Below are positions 43,656-54,567 of a stretch of 64,000 nt of DNA, in pieces (position 1 is the stretch's first letter; each line of letters opens with the position of its first letter). A program made the translations under genes and the position numbers. Location of the stretch: contig WHVD01000116.1 of NCBI GenBank assembly GCA_015178975.1, positions 1-64,000 on the forward strand. The letters run 5' to 3'. The DNA is from Hysterangium stoloniferum (lineage: Eukaryota > Basidiomycota > Agaricomycetes > Hysterangiales > Hysterangiaceae). The notes under the pieces were generated by a model. It was given only the letters and a program-made list of their open reading frames with translations. It had not been told where the DNA came from and searched no databases.

Positions 43656-44245
43656 TGTTAGAGTATGTACATGGCAGGTTTCTGGAGAAACCTGTGGAAT
43701 ATCCGGTAGGACTTGGCTTCAGCTTATAGGCTGCACCCTCGTGAGATTGTGTTGTCCAATTTCAGACAGGGAGACGGGAATCCCGGGGAGTCCAGGTGGA
43801 GTTTGTGGGTCAGGGGGGTCGTAGGTTGGAGGTCATGGTCGAGAGGTCATGAGTCGAGATAGATAAGAGAGATAGATGTGCTGGAGCCTGTGGGCTCCAA
43901 CTAGCATGAGCAGTGTGATTCAAGTAGGAGTTTAGAGCGGAAAATGTATTAGATTACTGGGGGGAATCTAAGCCAATTTCTGACTGGATTGTATGTACAA
44001 CATCTGCCAGACTATATAGACCGTGGAATGAATGACATACCAAATCCAGTAATGATGAAACAAAACTAGCAAAACATGAAATGAGAATAGTAAACACCAA
44101 ATTTGGTGTTAGGAATGGGACGGAATGGAGTGGAGTCTGAATCGTGACAAATCATAAACCATAATGGGAAATGGAGCGGGAGTGGAGTCTGAATCGTGAC
44201 AGGTCATTTGACTAAAACAGGAACGAGGCTCTGTTAGAGGGATGA
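43656..44245 (-). repeat. LTR-B copy 3, minus orientation, 5'-truncated
   Basis: Reverse complement of copy 1 over most of its length (shared CATCTGCCAGACTATATAG and ACACCAAATTTGGTGTTAGG). It lies 200 bp upstream of the minus-strand gag at 43455, so it could be that element's 5' LTR. About 100 bases of its 5' end are missing where LTR-C begins. A segment of 44085-44215 with the phrase GGAGTCTGAATCGTGACA is duplicated. Confidence 0.82.
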
Positions 44246-44731
44246 TGTTACAACCATCTCACAACCTGACAGTCCCCGAGATTATCGCCACCTATCGACG
44301 ATTCAAGTCATCATTCAAGTCAGCACATCAGAAACTGTCGGTCTCCTGATGATGACGTATGCTCTCGTGGTGATCAAACTCTGTTTATGCCCATGTTAAA
44401 ATATACTTGTACTATCTGGTTAAACTCTGATATGCCCCTTTTATTATGATGATCCGTTCTACTCTATGTTTCACATATGTCTATATATACCTGTAACCCT
44501 CAGACTATTTCCTTTTCTCGTAATTCCACTCTCGGTTATTTCATGGCCTCTGAACTAATCGTAACCTTCCCATTCCTAGTCAAGCTTATTTGTCAATACC
44601 GCTTTCTGCTCTTCTCCTAGTTAGTATTTTGTAGACGCCAAATATTTGTATATGACCCTGCTGTAGTTGTAGTTACTAGGCAACCAGAATATTAACTCAG
44701 AATAGCCCTTACACCTCTAGAAGTCCCATAC
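44246..44731 (+). repeat. LTR-C copy 2
   Basis: Starts TGTTACAACCATCTC and aligns with 18762-19235. A good terminus CCCTTACA is at 44731, but weak similarity runs on toward about 44880. It is inserted at the broken 5' end of LTR-B copy 3. Confidence 0.75.
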
Positions 44732-44889
44732 TAGGTACTCCACTATCTGCCTTCGTGTGCGCTCGCCCACTCTCGGTCTCCGACCCCTTGGCCTGACACC
44801 CAACTTATCCTTCAGTTCTGATCAGTAGTTTTGCCGAGAGGTATTCATTAGGACTAGTCTTCGCCCGTCTGAAATTTAAGGACACCCAA

Positions 44890-45225
44890 TGGATAATTGC
44901 GAGGGTGCAGCACATAAGCTGAAGCCAAGTCCTTCCGATCGGTCCCCGTCAGCCTACCGACAATTAGTCAGTTTTCAGTTCTTAACAGATGACAGGTTTT
45001 CCGAGCAGGGTCCGGTGACTGACATGCAGGACGAGGTTGGACATAGACAGGGACGGAGTCTGGTGGGTATTCCGGTGACTGATATACAATGTAATGTAGT
45101 CGAACATAGACAAGTCTGACGTACAGAGTCCAGCAGGAATTCTGGTAAACTGACAATTGGTGCGTATAGGGCACAGGTGCATATAAGTTAGTGCCCAGAG
45201 TCCAGTGGGAATTCCAGTTGTAACA
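44890..45225 (-). repeat. LTR-B fragment 4, minus orientation, internally deleted
   Basis: The reverse complement starts TGTTACAACTGGAATTCCC at 45225 and joins the 5' part of the LTR directly to the 3' GGACTTGGCTTCAGCTTATG block, skipping the central part. Confidence 0.78.
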
Positions 45226-45509
45226 GATATGGATATTCAGAGTTCTGAAGAGTTCTGAATATCAAGCATACAGAAAGATGGAAATTGGAATAAGAAACTA
45301 AGTTGATATCAGATCTAAAGTAAAGTACAAATTCGCAGAACTTAATACAAGTTTTCTCGTTATTGTACTACAAACTAAGACCACAATAAGACAGAAATGG
45401 GAGTATTCCAAAATGGGAATACAATAAGATGGACTAAAAGATAAATGATTAGTTAAAAATTATAATAAATTAAATAAGATATAATAGCATTATATGCTAT
45501 TATTATGCA
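45226..45509. other. Spacer between LTR fragments
   Basis: AT-rich, with a 10-bp-arm hairpin (ATAATAGCAT, three-base loop, ATGCTATTAT) at 45481-45503. No gene. Confidence 0.5.
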
Positions 45510-45635
45510 AAGTTAAAAGGAACTAGGCCTTAGATTTCACAATAAAAATATAATAAAAATACAATAAATTTGAAAAAAATACCAATTAATTCAAAAGAAA
45601 TTAAGAGAATTTCATGAGATAATACTGATACCTCA
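45510..45635 (-). repeat. LTR-A end fragment, degraded
   Basis: AAGTTAAAAGGAA...ACCTCAC aligns with the terminal 120 bases of LTR-A (compare 1-119), with substitutions and indels. Confidence 0.75.
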
Positions 45636-45750
45636 CAAGCACCTAAAAGTGCCCACCACACACCATGCTCCCTTCACTTATTTGATTATATAATACAGAG
45701 ATAAAACAATTAAAGTACAGATTTTCTGCTGCCTACCTTCACTCCTTTCA

Positions 45751-46048
45751 TGTTACGACTGGAAATCCTGCCAGACTCCAGGCACTAACTTATACGCGCC
45801 CATGCCCTATACGCACCCATTATCAGTTTACTGGAATTCCCAGCAGACTCCGTACATCAGACTCATCTACGTTTGTCTTCATTACGTTGTGTTTCAGTCA
45901 CCGGAATACTCACCGGACTCCATCTCTGTCTATTTCCAACCTCATCCTGCGCATCAGTCACCAGACCCCACTCAGTGAACCCATCACCTCTCTAACCAAG
46001 CCCCGTTCCCATTTTAGTCAAATGACCTGTCACAATTCAGACTCCACA
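45751..46048 (+). repeat. LTR-B fragment 5, 5' part only
   Basis: TGTTACGACTGGAAATCC start, followed by the long-form 5' region as in copy 2 and CCTGTCACAATTCAGACTCCAC, where homology stops. Confidence 0.8.
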
Positions 46049-46129
46049 ATAATAAACAATGTCAATCTGAGATAAGTCAAAGAATATTGAAAATATCCAA
46101 AGTTATTCAAGTCAAATGTAACAGTTGTG

Positions 46130-46990
46130 ACCTGCAGGTTTTGGAGAGAAGCCTGCAGAGTATACTGAAGTGAACTTGCCATATTATCAGCTCACTACTC
46201 TCAGATGGATGGTCAGACTGAGAATTGGAATGCCACCATTTGAACACATGTGAAGAGTCTTTTGCACTTCTATAAAGGGAGGATGGTCAAAGTGGATCAA
46301 GGTGGTTGTCCATACTTATAACTCCAGTTCTATAAACTACACACCCACTTTCCTATTGATGGGCTACCTCCTGAGAGGTATATGCTATGTCCTAGGAGGT
46401 GATGACTCTGTAATCCTTAGGGTACTCTCAGACAGCCTCATGGCTAATCAATGGATCATGGAGCTAGAGAATAATTGACAAATGGTATGATATTCAATTG
46501 CACAAGCCCAGGAGACTCAGGCTGGAGCTTGTAACAAAAGATGCAGACCCACAGAGAAAATATCTAAGGGGGATTTCATCCTAGTTGATCCACATTCCTT
46601 CCAAATGGGAGAAGTCAGAGGAAGCAGATAAAAACTCATTCAGAAACAAATTGGACCATTTGAGATTTAATAATGAGTTAATCCCTGAGCATTCTGACTC
46701 AATATTCCCCCTGAATATCAAATGTATCTAGTCCTCAATTGAGAGCATCACAAGAAATACTATTTCTCCAAGAATTTGGACAAAGAGACTGATTTGAGAA
46801 TCCTAGGTAGCTGAGTGGTGATGAAGAGGTATAGGACACCAAAAACATCAGAATTGACTATTCTTTTGAATTTGATTGAAAGGCTATGGGCCTGAGGAAG
46901 ATTTGTGGTTGAATGCTATGAACATTGGAATGTCTCAGCACTCTTGAGAGCATCAAAGTCACTTGATGGAATCTAATGGACTTGATGCAG
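46130..46990 (+). pseudogene. Ty3/gypsy integrase and chromodomain relic
   Basis: QMDGQTENWNAT-like sequence around 46200-46230 corresponds to the region of the third catalytic residue. YNSSSINYTPTFLLMGYLLRG near 46320-46380 is the integrase C-terminal block, and KGYGPEEDLWLNAMN near 46880-46920 is a chromodomain. Stops and at least two frame changes. It is on the plus strand, opposite to the adjacent LTR-A fragment, so it is not part of that element. Confidence 0.75.
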
Positions 46991-46994
46991 TTCC

Positions 46995-48600
46995 TCCAAT
47001 CATTAAACAATCATTTCTTCCCCATCACAATGATATTTAATTTTTCTACCTAATTCTCTTTCTTCCCTTATTCATCTATAACAACTTGGGATCCAAAGAG
47101 AGTGGCATACCAGGGAAGGTGTACTGTCTGAACATGAAAGGAGAGCATTAAGGATGATAGAGGGAGTGAGGACCCCACCTCATTATCCCACCAGAAGGAC
47201 TGAAATGGACTGATTTGGCAGAGACTAACACTATAAATAATGCAATGACTTGTGTCAGAATGGTTGGTAACACGAGTAAGAAGGAATATGAAGGGGCCAC
47301 ATTCTACAAATGGGAGATTATCAGAAGCATTAAACTACAAGAAATCACCCTAATATGAGGGGATGGAACTGAGCTATCCCCAAGGCTTGTGAAATAGAAC
47401 AACTGAATATCAAAAGGTTATACCAAAGTAGAACATCCTAAATCAATATTTAAACTTAGAAATAGTAGAATTCAAGACAATAATTTATACCAAATGATTC
47501 AATGCCACACACATGAGTGGAATGGGAGGGAACTGGGGGGAGTGAGTATGAATGAGAATAAATGGGGAGTTGAAATGTGCAGAGGCCCTCAGTATGACTT
47601 GGGAAGGGAAAACACAGTCACAATATGCAAATCCAATGTGGAACAAAACACCTAGTGATGACCTGATCAGACCAAAATGGAAAGTAATGCAACAGTGATG
47701 TGATGAATTATTCAGACACTACTGATGGAGATTCCATACTCAGATGGATCAATCTCAGGATGCTGCATAAATAATGGTTGTAGAAGGAATGTTTGAGTGC
47801 CTGAAATAATAACCTATCATATTGGCCCAAGGCTGTGGATGATACAAATGTCTCACAGAGTACTTTGGGTGAAGGTCATGGAGCTGGTATTCATCCCTTG
47901 ACTAATAACTATTCCAACTCCAACACAATTATGATTAGAATTGCATTGTGAGTGGTGTCCAGGTTGGCTTGGATAACATGACTATCAATAAGTCAGAGGT
48001 CAATCTTGGACATAGTGGGATTTGTACCTGAACACTTCTGTCTTTTCACATGTACATTTTTATGTTGATGCTTCAAGGACCAAATTGAGAAAGAGTGAAA
48101 ATCCTATTCAAATACTCATATGACTGCTGATGTAGTGTTTAAGGGAATTATAATTACCCATAAGTAAGTATTTAGGCTCAGTTGAAAAGAGAGACTGATT
48201 TATGTATGTCTTTTAGGTTCAATGAATTCAAATAGTATATAGAATTAATAATAATTAATAACATTCGAATAAGTTTTTGAGTTTGATCGCATGCCCTGAT
48301 AGATACTCAGAACTGTTTACACAGAGGAAAGTTGTGGAGTATCTGGAGGCTTCCCCCTTTTGGCCGTTCGGGAATAATCAACATGATGACACTTGTGGGT
48401 CCTAATATATTTCGCGTTAAAACTACATTCCTGTATAGTAGCTTATTAATATCAACGCTTTTTGATCACGTCCACGGTGCACCGACGTATACCCTCCCCT
48501 CCCCTTTGCGTCAACAGCCCCCCCGGTTAACCCCTTGTTTTGTTTAGAAGTAGTCTCTACTCAGCGTCTTTGGGACCTAGCTAACATAACGCGTTGAAGC
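46995..48600. other. Unassigned CpG-poor sequence
   Basis: No frame over 70 codons with a domain. Base composition resembles the TE relics, not the CpG-containing block that starts near 48300. Confidence 0.4.
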
Positions 48601-48633
48601 GCTCGCATTGCAAAGTTCGATATCACTATCAAG

Positions 48634-50200
48634 ATGTCCTCACTGGATATAAATGTAAATATGTTATTTTTATTTAGATATATACTGATCCATACCAGAA
48701 GCTTCCCTTCTATGTGCCGCATTCGGTGGCAACCATCGACATACAACCCATCCCGTCCTGGATACAAACAGGAGGATGTTGATATGCAAGCTCTTAACCA
48801 AGGAGTGTACAATTTACTTGGCGGGGAAGTGGTGCGCGCCATGCTACTTGGTTTTTCAACGTTGTCAGTTATTGAGTTAATTCCACCAATCCCACTTACC
48901 CACTTACCCGCGCTTCCTAAGGTATACGAGTTGGAGATGAGAACAGGCATTCCTCTAGTTATCAGGATTCAATGGAGCTTCAAGGCTGATCCCATATCGT
49001 CCAGTTGGGCTGTGAAGAAAATATCACGCGAAGTAGCCGTCCTTAAGCTTCTGCAATGTGTCAGTCCCCAGGTTCCAGCACCACGTGTACATACTTCCGA
49101 TTTCGCCTTAAAAAACACTGTTGGTGCGCCATTCATGATTATGAATCGACTCTACGGTGAGGGTCAATGGATGGCTTGGCCAAAACTTTCCGCGGACGAC
49201 AGAGTAAATATAACCGTCTTGATCAATTTGAATGGGCAATTCATATCTCTAGTGGCAGATCACCTTTGTGAAATCTCTCGCTACGTCCTTAGTTGGGATT
49301 TTTAACGTGTGCCTGCCTTCCATCGGTTCTCTAGAAACCCTCACCCCCGACGGTCTCCCCATCATTGCGTCTATCTTACCGCACATGACTTTGTTGCCTA
49401 CAGAGCAATGCGCTACGCTAGAACAGTGATTATATCCTTCCCGTCTTCCTCATTCCCCACTAATGTCGTATCACAAGATATATCATTCTTCAATTGGATC
49501 ATGCCTTTGCATACCCTCACGATCAGGCTTTATACGATTTTTCTCTTCCTGACCTTTTTCACAGAATCCGCACTTTAGGGATCAGTGTGATTCCTCGACC
49601 CGCTATGCTTGTTCCTGTTTTGGTCCACATGGATTTGAATAACCAAAACATCATGGTTAAGGATTCGACCGTGTCTGGCATAGTTGACTGGGTGGTGCGT
49701 CCATGACCATGGATGTCACGCAATATCTTCTTGGGTCTATACGCACCCTAGATACATTCTTCTCTTCCTGCTTGTCTAGGGGCAAGGTATCCCGATTTCA
49801 TACGTTACGATGCCACTTATGACCCTAAGTACGGCCTACAACCTCGTTTAATGCCGACTAAAGAGTGCTAACCATTGGAGGACGAAGCTTCTACCTTGAT
49901 AAATGTGTTTCGAGAAGTAAGCCCAGTTGTTTGAGTTTCCGCACGCTCTATGTACCTAAAGTATCCCATGTAGGCTGCTAGCGCATTATCTTGTGACTTT
50001 GTTCGGGACCTGGACAAGGGGGCAATATTGCGTCAGATTCTTGAACTCGTGTCATGTAGTACTGTGTCTTAAAATGGCATGCAGGCCTGGTTTAGGTGGG
50101 AACAGGAAACGACGCAAAGGACGGCACCATAAGATGAACAAGTTCCTCGGTCTTCCTATCAGAGTGGCTATGGCCTTTATGATATCCTGTTGGGAGCCGC
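48634..50200 (+). pseudogene. APH-like phosphotransferase family gene, decayed
   Basis: This family (aminoglycoside phosphotransferase / choline-kinase fold) is large in fungi and transfers phosphate to small molecules; substrates of fungal members are mostly unknown. The 223-codon frame 48634-49305 has the N-lobe (ISREVAVLKLLQ, VPAPRVHTSD, VGAPFMIMNRLYG). Then comes SLETLTPDGLPIIASI in another frame near 49330, DHAFAYPHDQALYDF near 49494, and the catalytic loop VHMDLNNQNIMVKDST with GIVDW (Brenner-type H-x-D-x4-N, then D-W) near 49625-49690. The C-terminal part (YPDFIRYDATYDPKYG near 49790, DEASTLINVFREVSP) has stops. Some frame changes may be introns, but in-frame stops in the C-terminal region argue for a pseudogene. 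Confidence 0.75.
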
Positions 50201-50249
50201 ATTCCCTCACTCACATTCTGTATGTAAAATTTTGTTTCATTGTAAACAC

Positions 50250-51030
50250 TTAATAGATACATGTGTTTTTCCTTCTGCCTCGCCCAATTATCACCTATTT
50301 GGATTTGAAGCACAGATGGCGCGTGAGTTGCCTTGTAAGATGATATGTCTGTCGTTTCTGGCAGGATCTGTCTTACGGAAATTGCACATAACACCATTAC
50401 ACATAGCAAGCACCATTATCTGAAACACTAAGAGGGTGGCCAGACCGTATTGCATCCGTTGCCAGGGTGACGTTATCGGGAACTTGCGCAGACCACAGTA
50501 GACATATAATATATAAATTTACATGTATCTATGAGTGAACTACTGGGGACGATATGAATTTACAGGGAAGAAAGTTTTTGAAGGGATGGCAGAGCTATTA
50601 CTAAAGCTATGTAAAATATATTCTGTGATATTCTAGGAAGGTCAGGGTGATCACCAACAGAGATGAGTGACCGATATATGTGGTTGTGTTATACTGTAAG
50701 TACATCTTCATGTATTTACTCTTTGATGTGAATTCCCGGAAACCCATATTGCTAATCCTATTGGGTGCAGGAACAGTTAGAATTGGATCTGACAAAGTTT
50801 AATTTGTCTGAGTTCTTTAGTGATCATAGGTTTCACCCAATGTCACTTTATGTGATAATCTCCCCTATTGTTCACTCTTCTCTTCATCTCCCATCTCACA
50901 GGATGCTTGCAGCATCTGTGATAGTTCTCTTTATATCATGACCGTTGAACCTCTGAACTCGAAGGCGCAGGACCACCGGCAGGTCACTTCGTTGGCCACA
51001 CAATATTTACGATACGGCAGATTCCACTGC
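50250..51030. other. No supported gene
   Basis: Short frames only; an antisense 105-codon frame at 50092-50409 overlaps the end of the APH relic and has no domain. Confidence 0.4.
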
Positions 51031-51035
51031 TGGCT

Positions 51036-51634
51036 TTGATGGGTAGCCCATTTACTCGCAGAAGTAACAACAACCGACAGCATTCCAATCTCTTTTTACC
51101 ATACCCGCCCCGGCTAGTGATCCAAGACCCACTCAGCTTTACTCGACTTTATGCTGGTGTGCGCCAGCGTTCGCGTCGCTTCAGGCCTGCCACACCCACT
51201 ACCTTGGTGCCGAGCTTGGACAGCATTTAAGTCGGCTCCTCTGTGACGAGTCCGCAGCACCCATTACTATCACCAGCCTGCTCGTTCCCAGCTTCCCATT
51301 GAAAGACATCTGTCCCTCCCAGGATGGCTCTCACTCATCCCAACCTCCAGATGGCTCTAGTCTATCTGCGGACAGCTCTTCTCTGTCCCCCGAAGTTTGC
51401 ACATCCATTATGTTACCTCGCAGCGCTGAGCCACTGCTCCTCTCCATCGAGTCAAAAGCGCAACCATCTTGGACCTCTGCACTAGCATCGTCCCCTACTG
51501 ATGGCGACTTCCTGCTTCCCCATGCTCGCCTCTTCACCCCTCGAGGGAATCCTCTGCCACGCCCCAACTCCAATCCCCGTATTAATGCATGTCCAGGTGA
51601 TACCTCGATGCTGCCCCATGTATCCTCTTGTTAA
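51036..51634 (+). pseudogene. Ser/Pro-rich ORF, possibly the first ORF of the DIRS-like element
   Basis: Frames at 51036-51230 and 51299-51634 (SQPPDGSSLSADSSSLSPE, later SSPTDGDFLLPHARL) are Ser/Pro-rich. They lie upstream and on the same strand as the DIRS-like RT at 52080, but no motif confirms that they belong together. The CpG content is much higher than in the RT relic, which argues against a shared history. Confidence 0.3.
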
Positions 51635-51639
51635 ATTTG

Positions 51640-52075
51640 ATAATAAAACACACCTTTTTATGGGGGAGTCCACCAATTATTGCAACTTTTCATATGAAGA
51701 TGCTAATTGTGGACCATGCATTTGGAGGTTAATGTGTGTCAGAACCACTATACACCTCCCAGAGCACCAAACCTATATTGTCAGGAGGTGCTACACTAAC
51801 TGACACAAGATATTGAGACACAAGTACTTTCATTACAAGCTTATTAAACCCTTGTAGATTGTATATTGCAATAGAGTCAACTCATACTATTTTGTAATAC
51901 CTCTACCCTCAAATGAGATGCATGGGCCTTTTTCTTGGAGGACTATCCGGACTGACCGTTTGTAGTCACACTACTACACATCAGTTACCATGGCTGTGAC
52001 ATCGGCTTCAAAGGTGACAGGGCATGTAGCCAATCATGTCCTAATCTCCCTACTGCTTCTTCCTTCCCCGATGCA
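51640..52075. other. Unassigned
   Basis: No supported frame between the Ser/Pro-rich ORF and the DIRS-like RT. Confidence 0.4.
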
Positions 52076-52079
52076 ATGA

Positions 52080-53660
52080 CTTCTGATATCGACACCCAGC
52101 TCAAATGTGGGTGACTCCGAGGTCCATTTCCATCCCCGCCTTTACCTCATTTCCACTCCTCACCGCTGGGTGTCACTACACGAAATCATTCCCATAAACG
52201 TTTCTGGATCCATCATATCTGTTGGCCTCATGGCTCCTCCGTCAATGATGGTATACTAGATTGTGAAGCACATATTAAGTATGATATGTTTCAGACTGCT
52301 GTCACTGATCTGTTTGAGTCTGGCCCTGGATCGATCATGCTCAAATTGGATCTTGAACAAGCTTTTCATCACATTCCTATCCGACCAGCTGATTGGCCAC
52401 TACTGAGTTTCCATTGGGCAGGAAACTTTTAACTTTTATTATGAGCTATTCCTTATGTTTGGACTGTTCTGCTCCATATATCTTCAACTTATTCTCTGAG
52501 GGCCTCCACTGGATCTCACACCACCATCTTCCTGCCTTCATTCAGCATTATTTGCATGATTTTTTGCAGATTTTCAAGCCACATACCCTGCTTCCCCTTA
52601 TCCATTCAGCTCTTGAATGGACCCATGGCTTAGCGAATGCCCTTGGTCTCCATTTCCAAGAATCTAATATTGAGGGACTATCAACCTGCCTCAAATACTT
52701 AGGCATTGAACTTGACTCCATGGCTATGGAGGCTCATCTACCCACAGGTAAACTGACATATCTGTCAAACCTTCTCATCAAATGGCAGACCAAGACATTG
52801 CACCCTCCATGAGTTACAGGAAGTAACCGGTTTTTTTCAATTCTGCTCCCAGATCATCCCATTCTCCAAAGCCTTCATGCACTCACTGTTCTATTTTGCA
52901 ATGTTGTTCACCTCTCCTTTTGATCGCCGCCGTCTTACTTGCCCTGCATGTTGGGACATTACTTGGTGGGCTACTTATGCCCCTGGTTGGAATGGAATCC
53001 ATTTCATCTCCCCTGCTCAAACTACCCTCCACATCTTCACTGACACAAGTGGTGAAAAGGGTGCAGGTGGAGTATTTGGCAATCAATGGTTCTCTTATTG
53101 AACTCCTCATCGTGATTCAGGTGCTGACATCCAAGGCAAAGAATTTTATGCCATTATCCATGCTATTTTATGCTGGGGTCCCCATTTCTGTGGACATCAT
53201 GTTATCTTTCATATCGATAACCAAACTGTACATTCCACTATTTCAAAACTCTCCATCCACTCATCTCCCACAATGGAATTCTTGCGTCAATTCCTTAGGC
53301 TTGCATCCCAGCTTGACTTCTTCCAAGGAAAATTCCATTGCTGATGCTGCCTCTCACTTTGAATTTACCCTCATGTTCTCCATCACCTCCAATCTTAATC
53401 TCAAGGCCTCCCCCAAGGTTCTCTCTCTCAAGGAAATCTACAGCCCTACGGAGCCTCACCCTATTGTTTCCATTGTCTCATAACAACATGGGGTCTTCAT
53501 GGCCACATTCACAGACCACTTCTCCCAGTCCTCTGGCCTTTCTAAGCTCTGCCCCACTTGGCCCATGCCTGCTGCCATGGATGCCTGTCTGTCATCTGTG
53601 GTCGCAGCCGGCTCCCACTTTAGACTGCAACATGATGTTGTTCACCAGACTGGAGTGAGA
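52080..53660 (+). pseudogene. DIRS-like retrotransposon RT/RNase H relic, second copy
   Basis: Plus-strand order: HHICWPHGSSVNDGILD (near 52210), IMLKLDLEQAFHHIPIRP (first catalytic Asp), SAPYIFNLFSEGLHWISHH, LKYLGIELDSMAMEAHLPT, ELQEVTGFFQFCSQ, WNGIHFISPAQTTLHIFTD (RNase H Asp), and SIADAASHFEFT near 53335. It matches the minus-strand copy at 19630-21640 block for block. Frame changes occur near 52430 and 52810. A YxDD box is hard to place in the DIRS form here (HDFLQIF near 52556). No tyrosine recombinase follows. Confidence 0.82.
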
Positions 53661-54117
53661 TAAAGACTTGGTATTGAGGTCCCGTTCGGCAATGTGATCA
53701 ATGTAAATCATCTTGTCAAAACAGTAATATGGTCAAGATTCTTCTAAGGCATGGCCTGTTCTTTCAAATGATTTTATTTCAGCACCAAAGTGAAATCACA
53801 CCAGATTTGACAAACTGTCAGTTTTGCAGTTTTTTTAAATAGTGATCACTGAGAACAGCCACCATAGGCACGGCACGTTGTGACCACAGTTGAACATCTT
53901 ATCCCAGATACCTTCTTTTCCACCTATCATGGAAGATGATGAGAATTCCAGTGGACCATGGTCTGCTGGCAAAGAATCTGTGTGAGTTGGGTGAGTCTTA
54001 AAAGCCTAGTCATGGGATACAAGTTGGAGTGGACTCATATATAGTTCTTCATGCATTTAACAGAGTTCAGATACTAAATACTACTCATTGCTAACACTCG
54101 AGGTGGTAACCCAAAAC
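53661..54117. other. Unassigned CpG-poor sequence
   Basis: No motif that I can assign on either strand. Confidence 0.4.
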
Positions 54118-54567
54118 AAGCAAAGTCCAGTAATTTAAATACTGATAGATTAATTAGTTGCACTATTAAGCTTAAACAACTAAAATCAATGCTTATTTTG
54201 ATGATTTAAAAGGTTCAATAGAACTCTGTATGACTCTTTTAGCAAATAAACATCTATTCTTGAGAATAGGGGCTGGAAGCTGAATATATGCACAGTACCT
54301 TGGCAGAGACTTGATATAAAGCTTCAGTTTCTTGTATCTTATTTATAACTATTAATAGATATTTAAAAAGGTGTCAAATAATTTATTAACAGAAACAATA
54401 ATTTGTATCAGATTAATTGACTGCTTGTACTTGATTAATTCAATAAACTTAGGTATGGGCTTTGAATAATCTAAGTGTTGGCAGGGATTTCAGTAAGGCT
54501 TATTAGGTTTATTATGCATTTAATATGCCTAAAGAGTAGCTGTGAGGCTGGGAACTTAGAGGGAGGA
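54118..54567 (-). repeat. LTR-A internal fragment, degraded
   Basis: CAGTAATTTAAATACTGATAG and AAGCTTAAACAACTAAA match LTR-A at 8768-8827 nearly exactly, and weaker blocks (GAGAATA..GG, GGGATTTCAGTAA, GGGAACTTAGA) follow in the same order as 8880-9205. Confidence 0.8.

Noticed and set aside
36058-44245. One large gypsy element flanked by LTR-B copies 2 and 3
   Set aside because: The two LTR-B copies face opposite directions, and the gag/RT sequences on the two strands are different families.
45510-54567. A complete second copy of the LTR-A gypsy element
   Set aside because: The sequence between the LTR-A fragments holds an APH-like gene, DIRS-like RT and a plus-strand integrase relic; none of the LTR-A element coding sequence is recognisable.
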